Shown: positions 17,994-32,046, counted from the stretch's first letter. The stretch is DNA of 64,000 nt from Variovorax sp. J22P240 (GCF_030316855.1 NZ_JASZYR010000001.1:1240001-1304000); one strand, 5' to 3'. A program made the numbers and translations. The notes: generated by a model not told the origin, from the letters alone.

Positions 17994-18082
17994 CCCCCTG
18001 GTTGCCCGCACTTCGTGTCGGGCGCCTACCCCCTGCCGGGGGCAACACCAGCGGACCGGCCGAGCCGGTTCCGCGATGTTTC
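17994..18082 (+). repeat. Dispersed intergenic two-hairpin repeat, copy 1
   Basis: Starts 6 bp after the acyl-CoA dehydrogenase stop. It shares a long alignable block with the copy at 63569-63683, including CGCACTTCGTGTCG (18007-18020), CCCCCTGCCGGGGGC and GCGGACCGGC-cga-GCCGGTTCCGC. The last two can each form a stem-loop. Both copies have the same orientation relative to the gene they follow, and both lie between convergent genes. I know similar elements from Comamonadaceae intergenic regions. It may act as a terminator or mRNA-stabilising element. Confidence 0.75.
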
Positions 18083-18124
18083 ACCAACGGGCCACGCTTC
18101 GCGGCCGGCGGCAAACAGCCCGAC

Positions 18125-18604
18125 TCAGAGCTTCTTCTCCAGGAACATTGCCGAGCCGAAGGCCGGATCGAGCTGGTAGTTCGCGAAGCCTTCGCGTTCG
18201 TAGGCTCGCAGTGCGCTTTGATTGCCCGAGAGCACTTCGAGCGTGAGCTTGCAGGCGCCGCGGACGCGCGCCTCCTCTTCGACTCGGGCCAGCATGCGTT
18301 GCGTCACCCGCTGCCCGCGATGACTGGCCAAGACGACCACGTCATGGACGTTCACGAGCGGCTTGCAAGCAAAGGTCGAGAAACCCTCTAAGCAATTGAT
18401 CAACCCCACTGGCTGCTCGCCGTCGTACGCAAGCACGCTGAAGGCCTGCGGCCGCGCGGCAAGCGCCTCCGGCAGATTCGATATCGCATCGGCTGCCAGC
18501 GGCGTGCCTCCGCCTGCGGGATCGCGCGCGTAGGCATCCAGCAGGTCGACGAGGGCACGCGCATGCGCAGGGTTGCGGTAGTCCGCCATCACCACGTCGA
18601 CCAT
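18125..18604 (-). CDS. GNAT family N-acetyltransferase
   Basis: A 159-residue acetyltransferase. The acetyl-CoA-binding motif A is VNVHDVVVLASHRGQRVTQRML (R/Q-x-x-G-x-G/A-like loop), and motif B includes LEVLSGNQSALRAYEREGF, typical of GNAT enzymes. The preferred start is ATG 18604, 5 bp after the glmM stop; an upstream start at 18649 would overlap glmM. The acceptor substrate is unknown. Co-transcription with glmM is likely. It ends 43 bp from the repeat element and is convergent to the acyl-CoA dehydrogenase gene. Confidence 0.85.
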   Translation of the reverse strand: MVDVVMADYRNPAHARALVDLLDAYARDPAGGGTPLAADAISNLPEALAARPQAFSVLAYDGEQPVGLINCLEGFSTFACKPLVNVHDVVVLASHRGQRVTQRMLARVEEEARVRGACKLTLEVLSGNQSALRAYEREGFANYQLDPAFGSAMFLEKKL

Positions 18605-18609
18605 CGCGC

Positions 18610-19944
18610 TCACCCTTCCTGCACGGCCGCAACCAGGCGCTGCGCGCAAGCCTCGGCTTGCGCCGCGTCGCGCGCCTCGACCATGACACGCAGCAGCGGC
18701 TCGGTGCCGCTCGCGCGAATCAAGACGCGTCCTGCGTCGCCCAGTTCAGCCTCTGCGCGCTGCGTTTCGGCAGCGAGCGCCTTGTTGGTCTTCCAGTCCT
18801 GTCCTTCGGCCAGGCGCACATTGATGAGCGTCTGCGGAAACAAGGTCACACCGGCCAGCAACTCGGCCACGCTCTTGCCACTTCGCACGCAGGCTTGCAA
18901 CACCTGCAACGCACTCACGATGCCGTCGCCCGTCGTGTGGCGATCGAGCGCGAGCAAATGGCCGGAGCCCTCGCCGCCCAGCAGCCAGCGGCGCTTCTCG
19001 AGTTCTTCGAGCACATAGCGGTCACCGACCTTCGCTCGGACGAACTCGATGCCCTGCCCTTTCAGCGCCACCTCGACGGCCTTGTTGGTCATCAGGGTAC
19101 CCACGACGCCGGCAGGCTTCTCGCCGCGCGCGATGCGCTCCATCGCCATCAGGTACAGGAGTTCGTCGCCATTGAACAGCCGACCGCTCGCGTCGACGAG
19201 TTGCAACCGGTCTGCGTCTCCATCGAGTGCGATGCCGTACTCGGCACCTTGGGCCTTGACGGCATCGATCAGCGCCTGCGGATGCGTGGCGCCGAAGCCC
19301 TTGTTGATGTTCAGGCCGTCGGGCGCACAGCCGATGCTCGTCACCTCGGCGCCCAGTTCATGGAACACGGATGGAGCCACCTGATAGGCCGCACCGTGGG
19401 CCGCGTCGATGACGAGCTTGTGGCCGCGCAGGGTCAGGTCGTTCGCGAAGGTGCTCTTGCAGAACTCGATGTAGCGCCCCGGCGCATCGTTGAGGCGCCG
19501 CGCCTTGCCCAGGGTCTTGGAGTCGACCCACACCGGTGGCTCCTTCAGGGCTGCTTCGACGGCCAGTTCCCATTCATCGCTGAGCTTGGTGCCGTGGGCG
19601 CTGAAGAACTTGATTCCGTTGTCCGGATATGCGTTGTGGCTTGCACTGATGACCACGCCCAGGCTCGCACGCTGAGCGCGCGTGAGATAGGCCACGCCCG
19701 GCGTTGGCAGCGGGCCGAGCAGCACCACGTCCACACCCGCGGAGTTGAAGCCCGACTCCAGCGCCGATTCGAGCATGTACCCGGAAATGCGCGTGTCCTT
19801 GCCGATCAACACGGTCGGGCGCGATTCCGTCTTCTTCAGCACACGGCCCACGGCGTGCGCGAGACGCAGTACGAAATCGGGAGTGATGGGCGGCTGCCCG
19901 ACCGTTCCACGAATGCCGTCGGTTCCGAAATATTCTCTTGTCAT
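18610..19944 (-). CDS. glmM: Phosphoglucosamine mutase
   Basis: Interconverts glucosamine-6-phosphate and glucosamine-1-phosphate for UDP-GlcNAc, the precursor of peptidoglycan and lipid A. The 444-residue protein starts [13 protein letters not shown]. It carries the phosphoserine loop [13 protein letters not shown] with Ser102, the metal loop LDGDADR near residue 243, and the C-terminal sugar-phosphate loop [14 protein letters not shown]. The ATG at 19944 overlaps the folP stop (ATGA); the frame stays open upstream through folP but has no homology there. folP-glmM is a common bacterial pair. Confidence 0.97.
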   Translation of the reverse strand: MTREYFGTDGIRGTVGQPPITPDFVLRLAHAVGRVLKKTESRPTVLIGKDTRISGYMLESALESGFNSAGVDVVLLGPLPTPGVAYLTRAQRASLGVVISASHNAYPDNGIKFFSAHGTKLSDEWELAVEAALKEPPVWVDSKTLGKARRLNDAPGRYIEFCKSTFANDLTLRGHKLVIDAAHGAAYQVAPSVFHELGAEVTSIGCAPDGLNINKGFGATHPQALIDAVKAQGAEYGIALDGDADRLQLVDASGRLFNGDELLYLMAMERIARGEKPAGVVGTLMTNKAVEVALKGQGIEFVRAKVGDRYVLEELEKRRWLLGGEGSGHLLALDRHTTGDGIVSALQVLQACVRSGKSVAELLAGVTLFPQTLINVRLAEGQDWKTNKALAAETQRAEAELGDAGRVLIRASGTEPLLRVMVEARDAAQAEACAQRLVAAVQEG

Positions 19945-20795
19945 TGATCTGATACCTGTTGTTGTTGTTTCATCGCGTGCCATACCGCCAACGCGGCAAC
20001 GGTTTCGCGCACATCGTGCACGCGCAGGATCGCCGCGCCCTGCTCGACGGCCAGCACGGCCGCGGCCACGCTGGGCACCAGGCGTTCGCCTGCCACCTCG
20101 ATGCCGGTGACTGCGCCAAGCGAAGACTTGCGTGACCATCCGGCCAGGACAGGCCAGCCCGAGACCAGCAACTCGCCCTGGCGTGCGAGCAAAGCGAAAT
20201 TCTGAGCCACGGTCTTGCCGAAGCCAATGCCCGGATCGAGCACGATGCGGGACGCATCGACGCCAAGCTCCAGCAGCGCCTGAGCCCGCTCGTCCAGGAA
20301 TGCGCGCACCGCCGGAACCACATCGCCCAGCATCGGAGCCGTCTGCATGGTCTGGGGATCGCGGTGCATGTGCATCAGGCAGACACCGCAAGCGGGATGA
20401 GCGGCGACCGCCTGCAGGGCGCCCGGCTGGCGCAACGCCCAGATGTCGTTGACGATGTCCGCACCGAGGTCCAGCACGGCGCGCATCACTTCGGGCTTGT
20501 AGGTGTCGACGGAGATGGGCACCTGAAGCTTCACCGCCTCGCGCACCACCGGCAGCACCCGCGCCAGTTCAGCTTCGAGAGGTACGGCCGGGCTGCCCGG
20601 GCGCGTTGATTCGCCGCCGATGTCCAGAATGTCCGCGCCCTCGTCGATCAATTGCGCGCAATGACGCACGGCGGCCTCGGTCGAGGCGTGTTCTCCCCCG
20701 TCGGAGAACGAATCGGGAGTGACGTTGACGATGCCCATCACCCTCGGCTCTGCCAGATCGATGGCGAAGCGCGCGGTGCGCCAGATCGCCGTCAT
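19941..20795 (-). CDS. folP: Dihydropteroate synthase
   Basis: Condenses p-aminobenzoate with the pterin diphosphate in folate synthesis; the target of sulfonamides. The 284-residue TIM-barrel protein has [15 protein letters not shown] near residues 20-34, [15 protein letters not shown], and [11 protein letters not shown] later on. It lies 58 bp downstream of ftsH with a terminator hairpin between them. It overlaps glmM by 4 bp. Confidence 0.96.
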   Translation of the reverse strand: MTAIWRTARFAIDLAEPRVMGIVNVTPDSFSDGGEHASTEAAVRHCAQLIDEGADILDIGGESTRPGSPAVPLEAELARVLPVVREAVKLQVPISVDTYKPEVMRAVLDLGADIVNDIWALRQPGALQAVAAHPACGVCLMHMHRDPQTMQTAPMLGDVVPAVRAFLDERAQALLELGVDASRIVLDPGIGFGKTVAQNFALLARQGELLVSGWPVLAGWSRKSSLGAVTGIEVAGERLVPSVAAAVLAVEQGAAILRVHDVRETVAALAVWHAMKQQQQVSDQ

Positions 20796-20809
20796 GCCTC
20801 ACCCCCACG

Positions 20810-20834
20810 AAAAAACGGGGCCAGAGGCCCCGTT
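20810..20834 (-). terminator. Rho-independent terminator after ftsH
   Basis: On the minus strand AACGGGGCC-TCT-GGCCCCGTT forms a 9-bp stem followed directly by a run of T (A's at 20810-20815 on the plus strand). It sits 20 bp after the ftsH stop and 15 bp before the folP start. It should end most ftsH transcripts; folP-glmM then depends on read-through or a promoter inside ftsH. Confidence 0.88.
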
Positions 20835-20853
20835 GATTGCCAAAGCATCATGC

Positions 20854-22773
<1,920 letters not shown>

Positions 22774-22938
22774 ACGAAGCTCCAGTCGAAAGCGCGTGGT
22801 ATGAAAAACAAAAACGCGCTGAGGGCACGCAATTGGCGACCATTTTAGGCTTTTCAACCCGCGAAACAGCCTGATTTCCCTATAGCAGCCATAGGGTGCA
22901 AGCGGTTTTAGGTACGAGCGTGGGAAGGAAGGCGAGTA

Positions 22939-23607
22939 TCAATTCGTATCCGTTGCCCTGAGGCCGATGCCCACCATGAAGGTTTCGGAAGACTTGTCGC
23001 GGGAAGCCTTGGGCTTGATCGGCTTCACAATGCGGAAATTGTCCTTGAAAAGCTTCGTCAGCTCGCTGTAGCCACTGCCGTGGAACAACTTGGCGACCAG
23101 CGCCCCTTCAGGCTTCATATGGTGGTGCGCGAACTCGATCGCAAGCTCGATCAGGTGCGACACGCGCGCGGCGTCCGCGGATGCGATGCCGGTCAGGTTG
23201 GGTGCCATGTCGGACACGACCACATCGGCCAGCCGGCCGCCCATTGCCTGGGTCAGCCGTTCCAGCACGTCGGCTTCGCGGAAGTCGCCCTGGAGGAAGG
23301 TCACGCCCTCGATCGGCTCCATGGGCAGGATGTCGAGCGCGATGATGGTTCCTGCCAACTCGCCCGCGGCTGCACCGCCGGATGACATGCGGCGCCGGAC
23401 GTACTGGCTCCAAGCGCCGGGCGTCGAGCCCAGGTCGACGACCAGATGCCCAGGCTTGATCAGCCCGAGCGTCTCGTCGATCTCCTTCAGTTTGTAGGCG
23501 GCCCGGGCTCGATAGCCCTCTCGCGTGGCCAGTTTGACGTACGGGTCGTTGATGTGATCATGCAGCCACGCCTTGTTGACCTTCTTGCTTTTCGGTTTGG
23601 GATTCAT
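22939..23607 (-). CDS. rlmE: 23S rRNA (uridine-2'-O-)-methyltransferase RlmE
   Basis: SAM-dependent 2'-O-methylation of U2552 in the 23S rRNA A loop (RrmJ/FtsJ). The 222-residue protein begins with a basic tail and then [12 protein letters not shown] with the first catalytic Lys. It has the SAM motif [13 protein letters not shown] (about 57-69), [11 protein letters not shown] with the catalytic Asp, and the later Lys in [12 protein letters not shown]. It precedes ftsH by 165 bp, the classical heat-shock-linked pair. Its ATG is only 20 bp from the divergent yhbY ATG. Confidence 0.95.
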   Translation of the reverse strand: MNPKPKSKKVNKAWLHDHINDPYVKLATREGYRARAAYKLKEIDETLGLIKPGHLVVDLGSTPGAWSQYVRRRMSSGGAAAGELAGTIIALDILPMEPIEGVTFLQGDFREADVLERLTQAMGGRLADVVVSDMAPNLTGIASADAARVSHLIELAIEFAHHHMKPEGALVAKLFHGSGYSELTKLFKDNFRIVKPIKPKASRDKSSETFMVGIGLRATDTN

Positions 23608-23627
23608 TGACGCTCGATAATACGGGG
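23608..23627. promoter_or_regulatory. 20-bp divergent spacer with shared -10-like element
   Basis: The rlmE and yhbY start codons are separated by only 20 bp. The spacer contains CGATAATACG (23615-23624), which reads GATAAT towards yhbY and TATTAT towards rlmE. Start sites about 7 bp downstream of each -10 would give leaderless or nearly leaderless mRNAs on both sides. The -35 matches on either side are poor, so this is tentative. Confidence 0.4.
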
Positions 23628-24107
23628 ATGCCCGCCATTCAACTTACCCCTGCGCAGCGCAAGGTGCACCGCTCCGAAGCGCACCATCTGGACCCGATCG
23701 TCATGATCGGCGGCGACGGGCTGACGCCGGCCGTCAAGAAAGAAGCCGACGCCGCGCTCAAGGCCCACGGCCTGATCAAGGTGCGTGTGTTTTCCGACGA
23801 CCGGACTGCCCGCGAAGCCATGCTCCAGACTCTGGCCGACGAACTGGACGCGGCGCCGATCCAGCACATCGGCAAGCTGCTCGTCCTCTGGCGGCCCATT
23901 CCCGAAAAGGAAAGGGAAATTGACGAAGACCGCATGCCCGGTCCGCGCGATGTCAAAGTCATCAAGTACAGCAAGCGTGCGGGGCAGCGCCCCGAAATCA
24001 AGACCTTGCGCGTTCTTGGCAACCAGCGCTTGACGCCGGGCGGCACGGTCAAGCGCGCCAAGGCCCGCAAGCCGCTGTCAGTCAAGAAGCGGCGCCAGGC
24101 GGATTGA
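23628..24107 (+). CDS. yhbY: YhbY/CRS1-type RNA-binding protein
   Basis: A KH-like RNA-binding protein associated with pre-50S ribosome assembly. Start ATG 23628 ([19 protein letters not shown]). The 159 residues contain the CRM-domain signature [19 protein letters not shown] with the GxxG-type loop and later [13 protein letters not shown]. The C-terminal 60 residues are a Lys/Arg-rich extension ending VKKRRQAD, longer than E. coli YhbY (97 residues). It diverges from rlmE, another 50S-maturation gene, and overlaps the following gene. Confidence 0.93.
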   Translation: MPAIQLTPAQRKVHRSEAHHLDPIVMIGGDGLTPAVKKEADAALKAHGLIKVRVFSDDRTAREAMLQTLADELDAAPIQHIGKLLVLWRPIPEKEREIDEDRMPGPRDVKVIKYSKRAGQRPEIKTLRVLGNQRLTPGGTVKRAKARKPLSVKKRRQAD

Positions 24108-24109
24108 GG

Positions 24110-24877
24110 ATGCCGAGCGAGACAGCGGCTGGACCGCAGCAGCGGCACATCCTGTGCATGAAGTGGGGCACGAAATACGGGCCCGACTACGTCAATCGCC
24201 TCTACGCCATGGTCCGCCGCCATCTGAGTGGCGAGTTCAAGTTCGTGTGCCTGACCGACGACAGCAACGGCATCCGCAGCGAAGTGGAGTGCTTTCCGAT
24301 CCCGCCCCTGGACCTCGAACTGGCACCGGGACAAGTCGACCGCGCATGGAAGAAACTGACCACCTTCGAGCAGGATCTTCACGGCCTGCGAGGCACGGCG
24401 CTCTTTGTCGACCTCGATGTGGTGGTGGTGGGCAGCCTGGACGAATTCTTCGAGTACCGGGGCGAATTCCTGATCATCCACGACTACGAGCGCCCTTGGC
24501 GGCGTCGGCGCATCACAGGCAACTCGTCGGTGTACCGCTTCGAACTGGGCGCCCATCCCGACGTGCTGGCCCATTTCCGCCAGAACATGGACGCCGTGCA
24601 GGCCGAGTTCCGCAACGAGCAGACCTACCTGTCGGACTTCATGTACCGCAAAGGCAAGCTTGCCTACTGGCCCGAGGCATGGTGCCCGAGCTTCAAGTAC
24701 CACGGGATTCCGACCTGGCCGACCAACTACTGGCGCGAGCCTTTCGTGCCGGAAGGCGCCAAGATCATGGTCTTTCACGGGGAATGCAACCCGCCAGACG
24801 CACTGGCGGGGCGACGCAACCGGCGCTTCCGCTTCATCCGGCCGGCGCGCTGGATCACGCAGTTCTGGAAGGCCTGA
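24110..24877 (+). CDS. Putative glycosyltransferase (GT8-like)
   Basis: A 255-residue protein of a family I can place only by fold-level features: ILCMKWGTKYGPDYVNRLYAM at the N-terminus, a conserved FVDLDVVVVGSLDEFF segment with a D-x-D metal motif (about residues 100-105), and FHGECNPPDA near the end. This resembles GT8-like or capsule-type transferases. No membrane helix or signal peptide. ATG 24110 is preferred over the TTG at 24104. Its TGA abuts the stop of the DUF4149 gene inside a 16-bp palindrome. Donor and acceptor unknown. Confidence 0.7.
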   Translation: MPSETAAGPQQRHILCMKWGTKYGPDYVNRLYAMVRRHLSGEFKFVCLTDDSNGIRSEVECFPIPPLDLELAPGQVDRAWKKLTTFEQDLHGLRGTALFVDLDVVVVGSLDEFFEYRGEFLIIHDYERPWRRRRITGNSSVYRFELGAHPDVLAHFRQNMDAVQAEFRNEQTYLSDFMYRKGKLAYWPEAWCPSFKYHGIPTWPTNYWREPFVPEGAKIMVFHGECNPPDALAGRRNRRFRFIRPARWITQFWKA

Positions 24878-24885
24878 TCAGGCCT
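24870..24885. other. 16-bp perfect palindrome over the convergent stop codons
   Basis: AGGCCTGATCAGGCCT is exactly self-complementary and is centred on the TGA/TCA junction of the convergent glycosyltransferase and DUF4149 genes. In RNA it could fold only with a minimal loop, so a protein or restriction/methylation target is as likely as a terminator. A related but imperfect TGATCA junction is at 4761-4766. Confidence 0.6.
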
Positions 24886-25291
24886 GGCGGCGTCCCATGC
24901 GCCAAAGCAGGACGCCGGCACACACCCACTGACCGAGGTACATGGCACTCCCCAGCGAGTGCCAGAGCCTGAGGTTCTCGCGCGCCAGGATTCGCGGCGC
25001 GACGGCATATTGCTGCAACAGTGCCAGCAACAGCGCCGTGATGATCAAGAAAATTGCAGCCCGCGCCGGCCCCTCGACGCGGTCGCCGCCTTGTGCCCGG
25101 AAATGAACCAGAAGCACCAGGCCGCAACCCAGGGCCACCCAAGTCTGCGCCGCGAACAGCTGCCCGGCGAAATTGCCAGCAACGGCCGGGTTGCCGAGTC
25201 GGGCGAAAAGCATCGGCACCACGAGGAATCCGATCGTCGTCAGGCTGCCCCACCAGAAGGCGGCGAGCAACAGGGCGATGCGGTCCTTCAT
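24878..25291 (-). CDS. DUF4149 domain membrane protein
   Basis: A 137-residue protein with four predicted transmembrane helices. The N-terminal ALLLAAFWWGSLTTIGFLVVP and the later PRILARENLRLWHSLGSAMYL (Trp-His pair before the last helix) match what I know as DUF4149. Function is unknown. It starts 13 bp after greA and probably shares its transcript. Confidence 0.8.
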   Translation of the reverse strand: MKDRIALLLAAFWWGSLTTIGFLVVPMLFARLGNPAVAGNFAGQLFAAQTWVALGCGLVLLVHFRAQGGDRVEGPARAAIFLIITALLLALLQQYAVAPRILARENLRLWHSLGSAMYLGQWVCAGVLLWRMGRRQA

Positions 25292-25304
25292 GGCCCCTGC
25301 CGGA

Positions 25305-25781
25305 TCAGAGATAGCTGACAGCGACGATCTCGTAGCGCTTGATGCCGCCCGGCGCCTGCACTTCCGCGGTATCGCCCTCTTCCTTGCCGATCAATGCGCG
25401 CGCGATGGGGCTTGAGACGTTGATCAAGCCCAGCTTCAAGTCGGCTTCATCCTCGCCGACGATCTGGTATTTGACGGCTTCGCCCGACTTCTCGTCCTCG
25501 AGTTCGACGGTCGAGCCGAACACGACCTTGCCACCCGCGTCGAGCGCGGCCGGGTCGATGATCTGCGCCGCCGAAAGCTTGCCTTCGATGTCCTGGATAC
25601 GGCCTTCGATGAAGCCCTGGCGATCCTTGGCAGCTTCGTACTCGGCGTTTTCGCTCAGGTCGCCCTGCGCGCGGGCTTCGGCGATCGAGTTGATGACCCA
25701 CGGGCGATCGACGGTCTTGAGTCGTTGCAGTTCTTCGCGCAGCTTTTCTGCGCCACGCTTGGTGATGGGAATGGTGGCCAC
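25305..25781 (-). CDS. greA: Transcription elongation factor GreA
   Basis: Rescues backtracked RNA polymerase by stimulating transcript cleavage. The 158-residue protein has the N-terminal coiled coil (about 10-75, [17 protein letters not shown] and [18 protein letters not shown] with the acidic tip residues) and the C-terminal FKBP-like domain ([19 protein letters not shown]). The start is GTG 25781. A hairpin between the Kdo hydroxylase and greA suggests at least partly independent transcription, although greA downstream of carB is a conserved order. Confidence 0.97.
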   Translation of the reverse strand: MATIPITKRGAEKLREELQRLKTVDRPWVINSIAEARAQGDLSENAEYEAAKDRQGFIEGRIQDIEGKLSAAQIIDPAALDAGGKVVFGSTVELEDEKSGEAVKYQIVGEDEADLKLGLINVSSPIARALIGKEEGDTAEVQAPGGIKRYEIVAVSYL

Positions 25782-25802
25782 GTTGTTGCTCCAGAAAGCG
25801 AA

Positions 25803-25828
25803 ACCGCCGAACGCTGCCGTTCGGCGGT
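25803..25828 (-). terminator. Terminator-like hairpin between Kdo hydroxylase gene and greA
   Basis: An 11-bp perfect stem ACCGCCGAACG / CGTTCGGCGGT around a 4-nt loop, 17 bp after the hydroxylase stop. On the minus strand it is followed by TTCGCTTTC, a weak pyrimidine tail, so termination may be partial. Confidence 0.65.
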
Positions 25829-25845
25829 CGATGGGAGTGAAAAGA

Positions 25846-26715
25846 TCAGACGAGCTGGCGTCCGGTCAGCCGGCTCAGGATGGCGAGCGGGCTCGAATCG
25901 GGATTGTATTGCCTCGCAGCGGGCAAGTGCAGGGTCTGCTCGAGCATGTACTGGCCCGACATGACGGCGTGCGAAGTCTGGTCGGAAAAGCAGACCCACA
26001 CCGACCCGGCCGGGAACGCCACGGTCTGCTGGTCGGCGTTCTTCTGGTAGTCCAGGTCGGATTTCATGCCGTCGTGCAATTGCAGCATGAGATGGTCGTA
26101 CTCGCTGCGCAGCGACTTGGTGACGCGGAGCGCCCGCAGCATCCGCGCCTGCCAGCGCGAATAGGGCTTGGTGCGCGGCAAAAAGCGCCGTGCGACGGTC
26201 TCGAAAGGCTCGCCGACCCGCCAAACGCGCGGCGCGCCTTCGGGGTTGGCGTTGGTGAAGACGCGCAGGATCCGCTCGCCGTAGTTGGGGCGCGAAGGAA
26301 AGGCGTCGATGTGCAAACGCCGATCATCGGCCCGCCATGACTGCACACGGGTTTCGACCTGCGCGGGCCGGTAGCTGGTCGGCGCCAGCCGCAGCGCAGG
26401 CGTGTAATGCGGCAGGAGGCCATGGATCAGCTGCTGCGCCTGCGCGCGGAACCGCCCGACCATTGCCGCGACGGCGCGCTGCCGCTCCTCGTCCCCTGCC
26501 ACGCCCTTGATGCGCCCATTCGCATCCAGGCTGATATTGCGGACGTCGGGCGACAAGACGGCCGGCGACAGCAGCGCCCGTTCTTTCGGCAGCAACTCGA
26601 ACCCGAGGCGCGGAAAGTAGAGCACTTTCCCGGCCTCCAGCGCGGCGATCCATGCCTCGTTCGGCACGGCGCCGCTCCAGGCGGCCAGGTCGAGTTCGAC
26701 GAGCTGCGATTCCAT
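25846..26715 (-). CDS. Kdo hydroxylase family protein (KdoO-like dioxygenase)
   Basis: A 289-residue protein matching what I know of the Fe(II)/2-oxoglutarate-dependent Kdo hydroxylase (KdoO) of Burkholderia and Yersinia, which hydroxylates Kdo in inner-core LPS to give Ko. The iron ligands are H135-x-D137 in [20 protein letters not shown] and a distal His in [13 protein letters not shown]. It starts 10 bp after the carB stop, and a hairpin follows. The gene for the Kdo-activating enzyme (kdsB) is at 3.2 kb. Assignment rests on motif recall and would benefit from a profile search. Confidence 0.78.
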   Translation of the reverse strand: MESQLVELDLAAWSGAVPNEAWIAALEAGKVLYFPRLGFELLPKERALLSPAVLSPDVRNISLDANGRIKGVAGDEERQRAVAAMVGRFRAQAQQLIHGLLPHYTPALRLAPTSYRPAQVETRVQSWRADDRRLHIDAFPSRPNYGERILRVFTNANPEGAPRVWRVGEPFETVARRFLPRTKPYSRWQARMLRALRVTKSLRSEYDHLMLQLHDGMKSDLDYQKNADQQTVAFPAGSVWVCFSDQTSHAVMSGQYMLEQTLHLPAARQYNPDSSPLAILSRLTGRQLV

Positions 26716-26725
26716 CTTTTTGCCG

Positions 26726-29945
<3,220 letters not shown>

Positions 29946-29953
<8 letters not shown>

Positions 29954-31130
29954 TCTTCTGTCCTTCTTTGTGACTTTGCATGAGTGCCGTGAAGCGGTCG
30001 AACAGGTAGCCGATGTCGTGCGGACCCGGCGATGCCTCGGGGTGGCCCTGGAAGCAGAAGGCCGGCTTGTCGGTGCGTGCCAGGCCTTGCAGCGTGTTGT
30101 CGAACAGGCTGATGTGCGTGGGCCGCAGGTTGGCGGGCAAGGTCTTTTCGTCGACGGCAAAGCCGTGGTTCTGGCTGGTGATGCTCACGCGGCCGTTGTC
30201 GAGGTCCTTCACGGGATGGTTCGCGCCGTGGTGGCCGAACTTCATCTTGAAGGTCTTCGCGCCCGAGGCGAGCGCCATGATCTGATGGCCCAGGCAGATG
30301 CCGAAGACCGGGATGCCGGTCTCGATCAACTGGCGCGTGGACTCGATCGCATAGTCGCAGGGCTCCGGGTCACCCGGGCCGTTGGCGAGGAAGATGCCGT
30401 CGGGTCGCAGCTTGAGCACGTCGGCCGCGGGCGTCTGTGCCGGCACGACGGTGATGCGCGCACCGCGTTGGGCGATCATGCGCAGGATGTTCTTCTTGAC
30501 GCCGTAGTCGAAGGCCACGACGTGGAACTTCGGCGTGATCTGCACGCCGTAGCCGGAACCGAGCTTCCACTCGGTCTGCGTCCATTCGTAGGTTTCCTTG
30601 ACTGACACGACCTTGGCGAGGTCGAGGCCCGCCATGCTGGGCGCGGCCTTGGCGGCGGCGATGGCCTTGTCGATCAACGCCTGAGTCGCCGTTTCGCCTT
30701 CGGCCAAGCCGAGGATGCAGCCGTTCTGTGCGCCCTGCGTGCGCAGATGGCGGGTGAGCTTGCGCGTGTCGATGTTGGCGATGGCGACCGTGTTGCCCCG
30801 CACGAGGTATTCGTTCAGCGTGGCGGTCTTTCGGAAATTGGACGCGACGAGGGGCAGGTCCTTGATGATCAGGCCCGCGGCATGGATCTTGTCGGCCTCG
30901 ATGTCTTCCTCGTTGACGCCGTAATTGCCGATATGCGGGTACGTGAGCGTCACGATCTGCTGGCAATAGCTCGGGTCGGTCAGGATTTCCTGGTAACCGG
31001 TCATGGCGGTGTTGAACACCACTTCGCCAGTCGTGACGCCGTTGGCGCCGATCGAGTTGCCGAGAAAGACCGTGCCGTCTGCGAGCGCCAGGATGGCGGG
31101 CGGGAATTTTCCCTTGAGAGACAAAAGCAC
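29946..31130 (-). CDS. carA: Carbamoyl-phosphate synthase small subunit
   Basis: Glutamine amidotransferase subunit that feeds ammonia to CarB. The start is GTG 31130 ([18 protein letters not shown]), with GGAG 7 bp upstream; upstream in-frame codons to 31355 are not conserved. 394 residues: an N-terminal CarA domain ([20 protein letters not shown]) and a class I amidotransferase domain with nucleophile Cys in [12 protein letters not shown] and the His/Glu pair in [11 protein letters not shown]. It overlaps carB by 8 bp. A TATAAT and a structured leader precede it. Confidence 0.97.
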
Positions 31131-31151
31131 TGGGATCTCCGGATGGATGAC

Positions 31152-31183
31152 GCCCAAAGCGAACCCAAGATATGACTTTGGGC
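31152..31183 (-). other. Stem-loop with competing pairing in the carA leader
   Basis: On the minus strand GCCCAAAG (31183-31176) can pair with the distal CTTTGGGC (31159-31152, 8 bp). Its CCCAA portion can instead pair with the nearer TTGGG (31168-31164, 5 bp). The two structures exclude each other. The distal stem ends about 10 nt before the GGAG ribosome site of carA. This could be an attenuation or translation switch; no known motif is recognised. Confidence 0.45.
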
Positions 31184-31248
31184 TGCGACTCTCGTCGAGG
31201 AGTTGGCTTGCGTGCGCTGAGGGCGGGGTGTGAGCGGGAAAGCCCTTG

Positions 31249-31254
31249 ATTATA
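31249..31254 (-). promoter_or_regulatory. carAB promoter -10 element
   Basis: A perfect TATAAT on the minus strand, overlapping the region just after the trmH-like gene stop. The -35 region is poor (CCAGCT at 17-bp spacing). A start near 31242 would give a leader of about 110 nt containing the hairpins at 31152-31183. Confidence 0.55.
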
Positions 31255-31266
31255 GCCGGCAGTCGC

Positions 31267-32046
31267 TCACAAGCTGGCCCCAGCCGCGCTTGCATGCAAG
31301 CAAATCGCCGCTGCCGCCGCGACGTTGAGCGACTCCTCGCCGCCTGGCTGTGCAATGCGAACGTGCCGGGTCGCGCGCGCCTCCAGGGCGGCGGAAACGC
31401 CCTGACCTTCGTGCCCCATCAGCCAGGCGCAGGGGTGGGGCAAGGTGGTGCGGTGCAGCCAGTCGCCTCGGTGCGAACTGGTGGCGATCCAGGGGACGGC
31501 CAGGGCATCCAGCGCGTCCAGTTCCACGCCTTCGATCAAGCGCAGCCCGAAATGAGCGCCCATGCCGGCGCGCAGCACCTTGGGCGCCCAAAGTGCCGCC
31601 GTGCCCTTGAGGGCGATGATCTGGGTGAATCCGAACGCCGCGGCGCTGCGCAGGATCGAGCCAACATTGCCGGCGTCCTGCAGGCGATCGAGGACGACGG
31701 TCGGTGCGGCCGGTTCGACTCCCGGGCGTTCGGGCAGGTCCAGCACGAAACCCATGGGCGCGGGTGATTCCAGGCCACTCACGCCGGCCAGCAAGGCATC
31801 CGGCAGCACAACCGTCTTGCTTATCGCACCGGCCCATTCGTGGCGCGCCGTAGGCCACAGCGATTCGGCAAAGACGGCGACAGCCGGCCGCACGCCGCGT
31901 TCGCGGGCGGCGCGGCACAGGTGGTCGCCTTCGAGCCAGATGCGGCCCGCCTTGCGGTAGGCACCCGGCTCGTGGGCCAGCTTGCGCAACTCCTTGAGGA
32001 GCGGGTTGTCGCGAGATGTGACGTGGCTGACGTCACCGGAGGTCAT
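31267..32046 (-). CDS. TrmH/SpoU family RNA 2'-O-methyltransferase
   Basis: A SPOUT-superfamily RNA methyltransferase of 259 residues. The N-terminal substrate-binding part ([19 protein letters not shown]) is followed by the knotted SAM domain with [33 protein letters not shown] and [37 protein letters not shown] split over motifs 2 and 3. The target nucleotide is not predictable; an rRNA or tRNA ribose methylation is expected. The ATG overlaps the rnhB stop. It is the last gene of the lpx-rnhB sub-operon before the carAB promoter. Confidence 0.92.
   Translation of the reverse strand: MTSGDVSHVTSRDNPLLKELRKLAHEPGAYRKAGRIWLEGDHLCRAARERGVRPAVAVFAESLWPTARHEWAGAISKTVVLPDALLAGVSGLESPAPMGFVLDLPERPGVEPAAPTVVLDRLQDAGNVGSILRSAAAFGFTQIIALKGTAALWAPKVLRAGMGAHFGLRLIEGVELDALDALAVPWIATSSHRGDWLHRTTLPHPCAWLMGHEGQGVSAALEARATRHVRIAQPGGEESLNVAAAAAICLHASAAGASL

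Noticed and set aside
22774-22938. Sigma-32 heat-shock promoter for ftsH
   Set aside because: GTTGAAA followed by GCCAATT at about 14 bp resembles the heat-shock consensus only loosely; several mismatches, so not listed as a feature.
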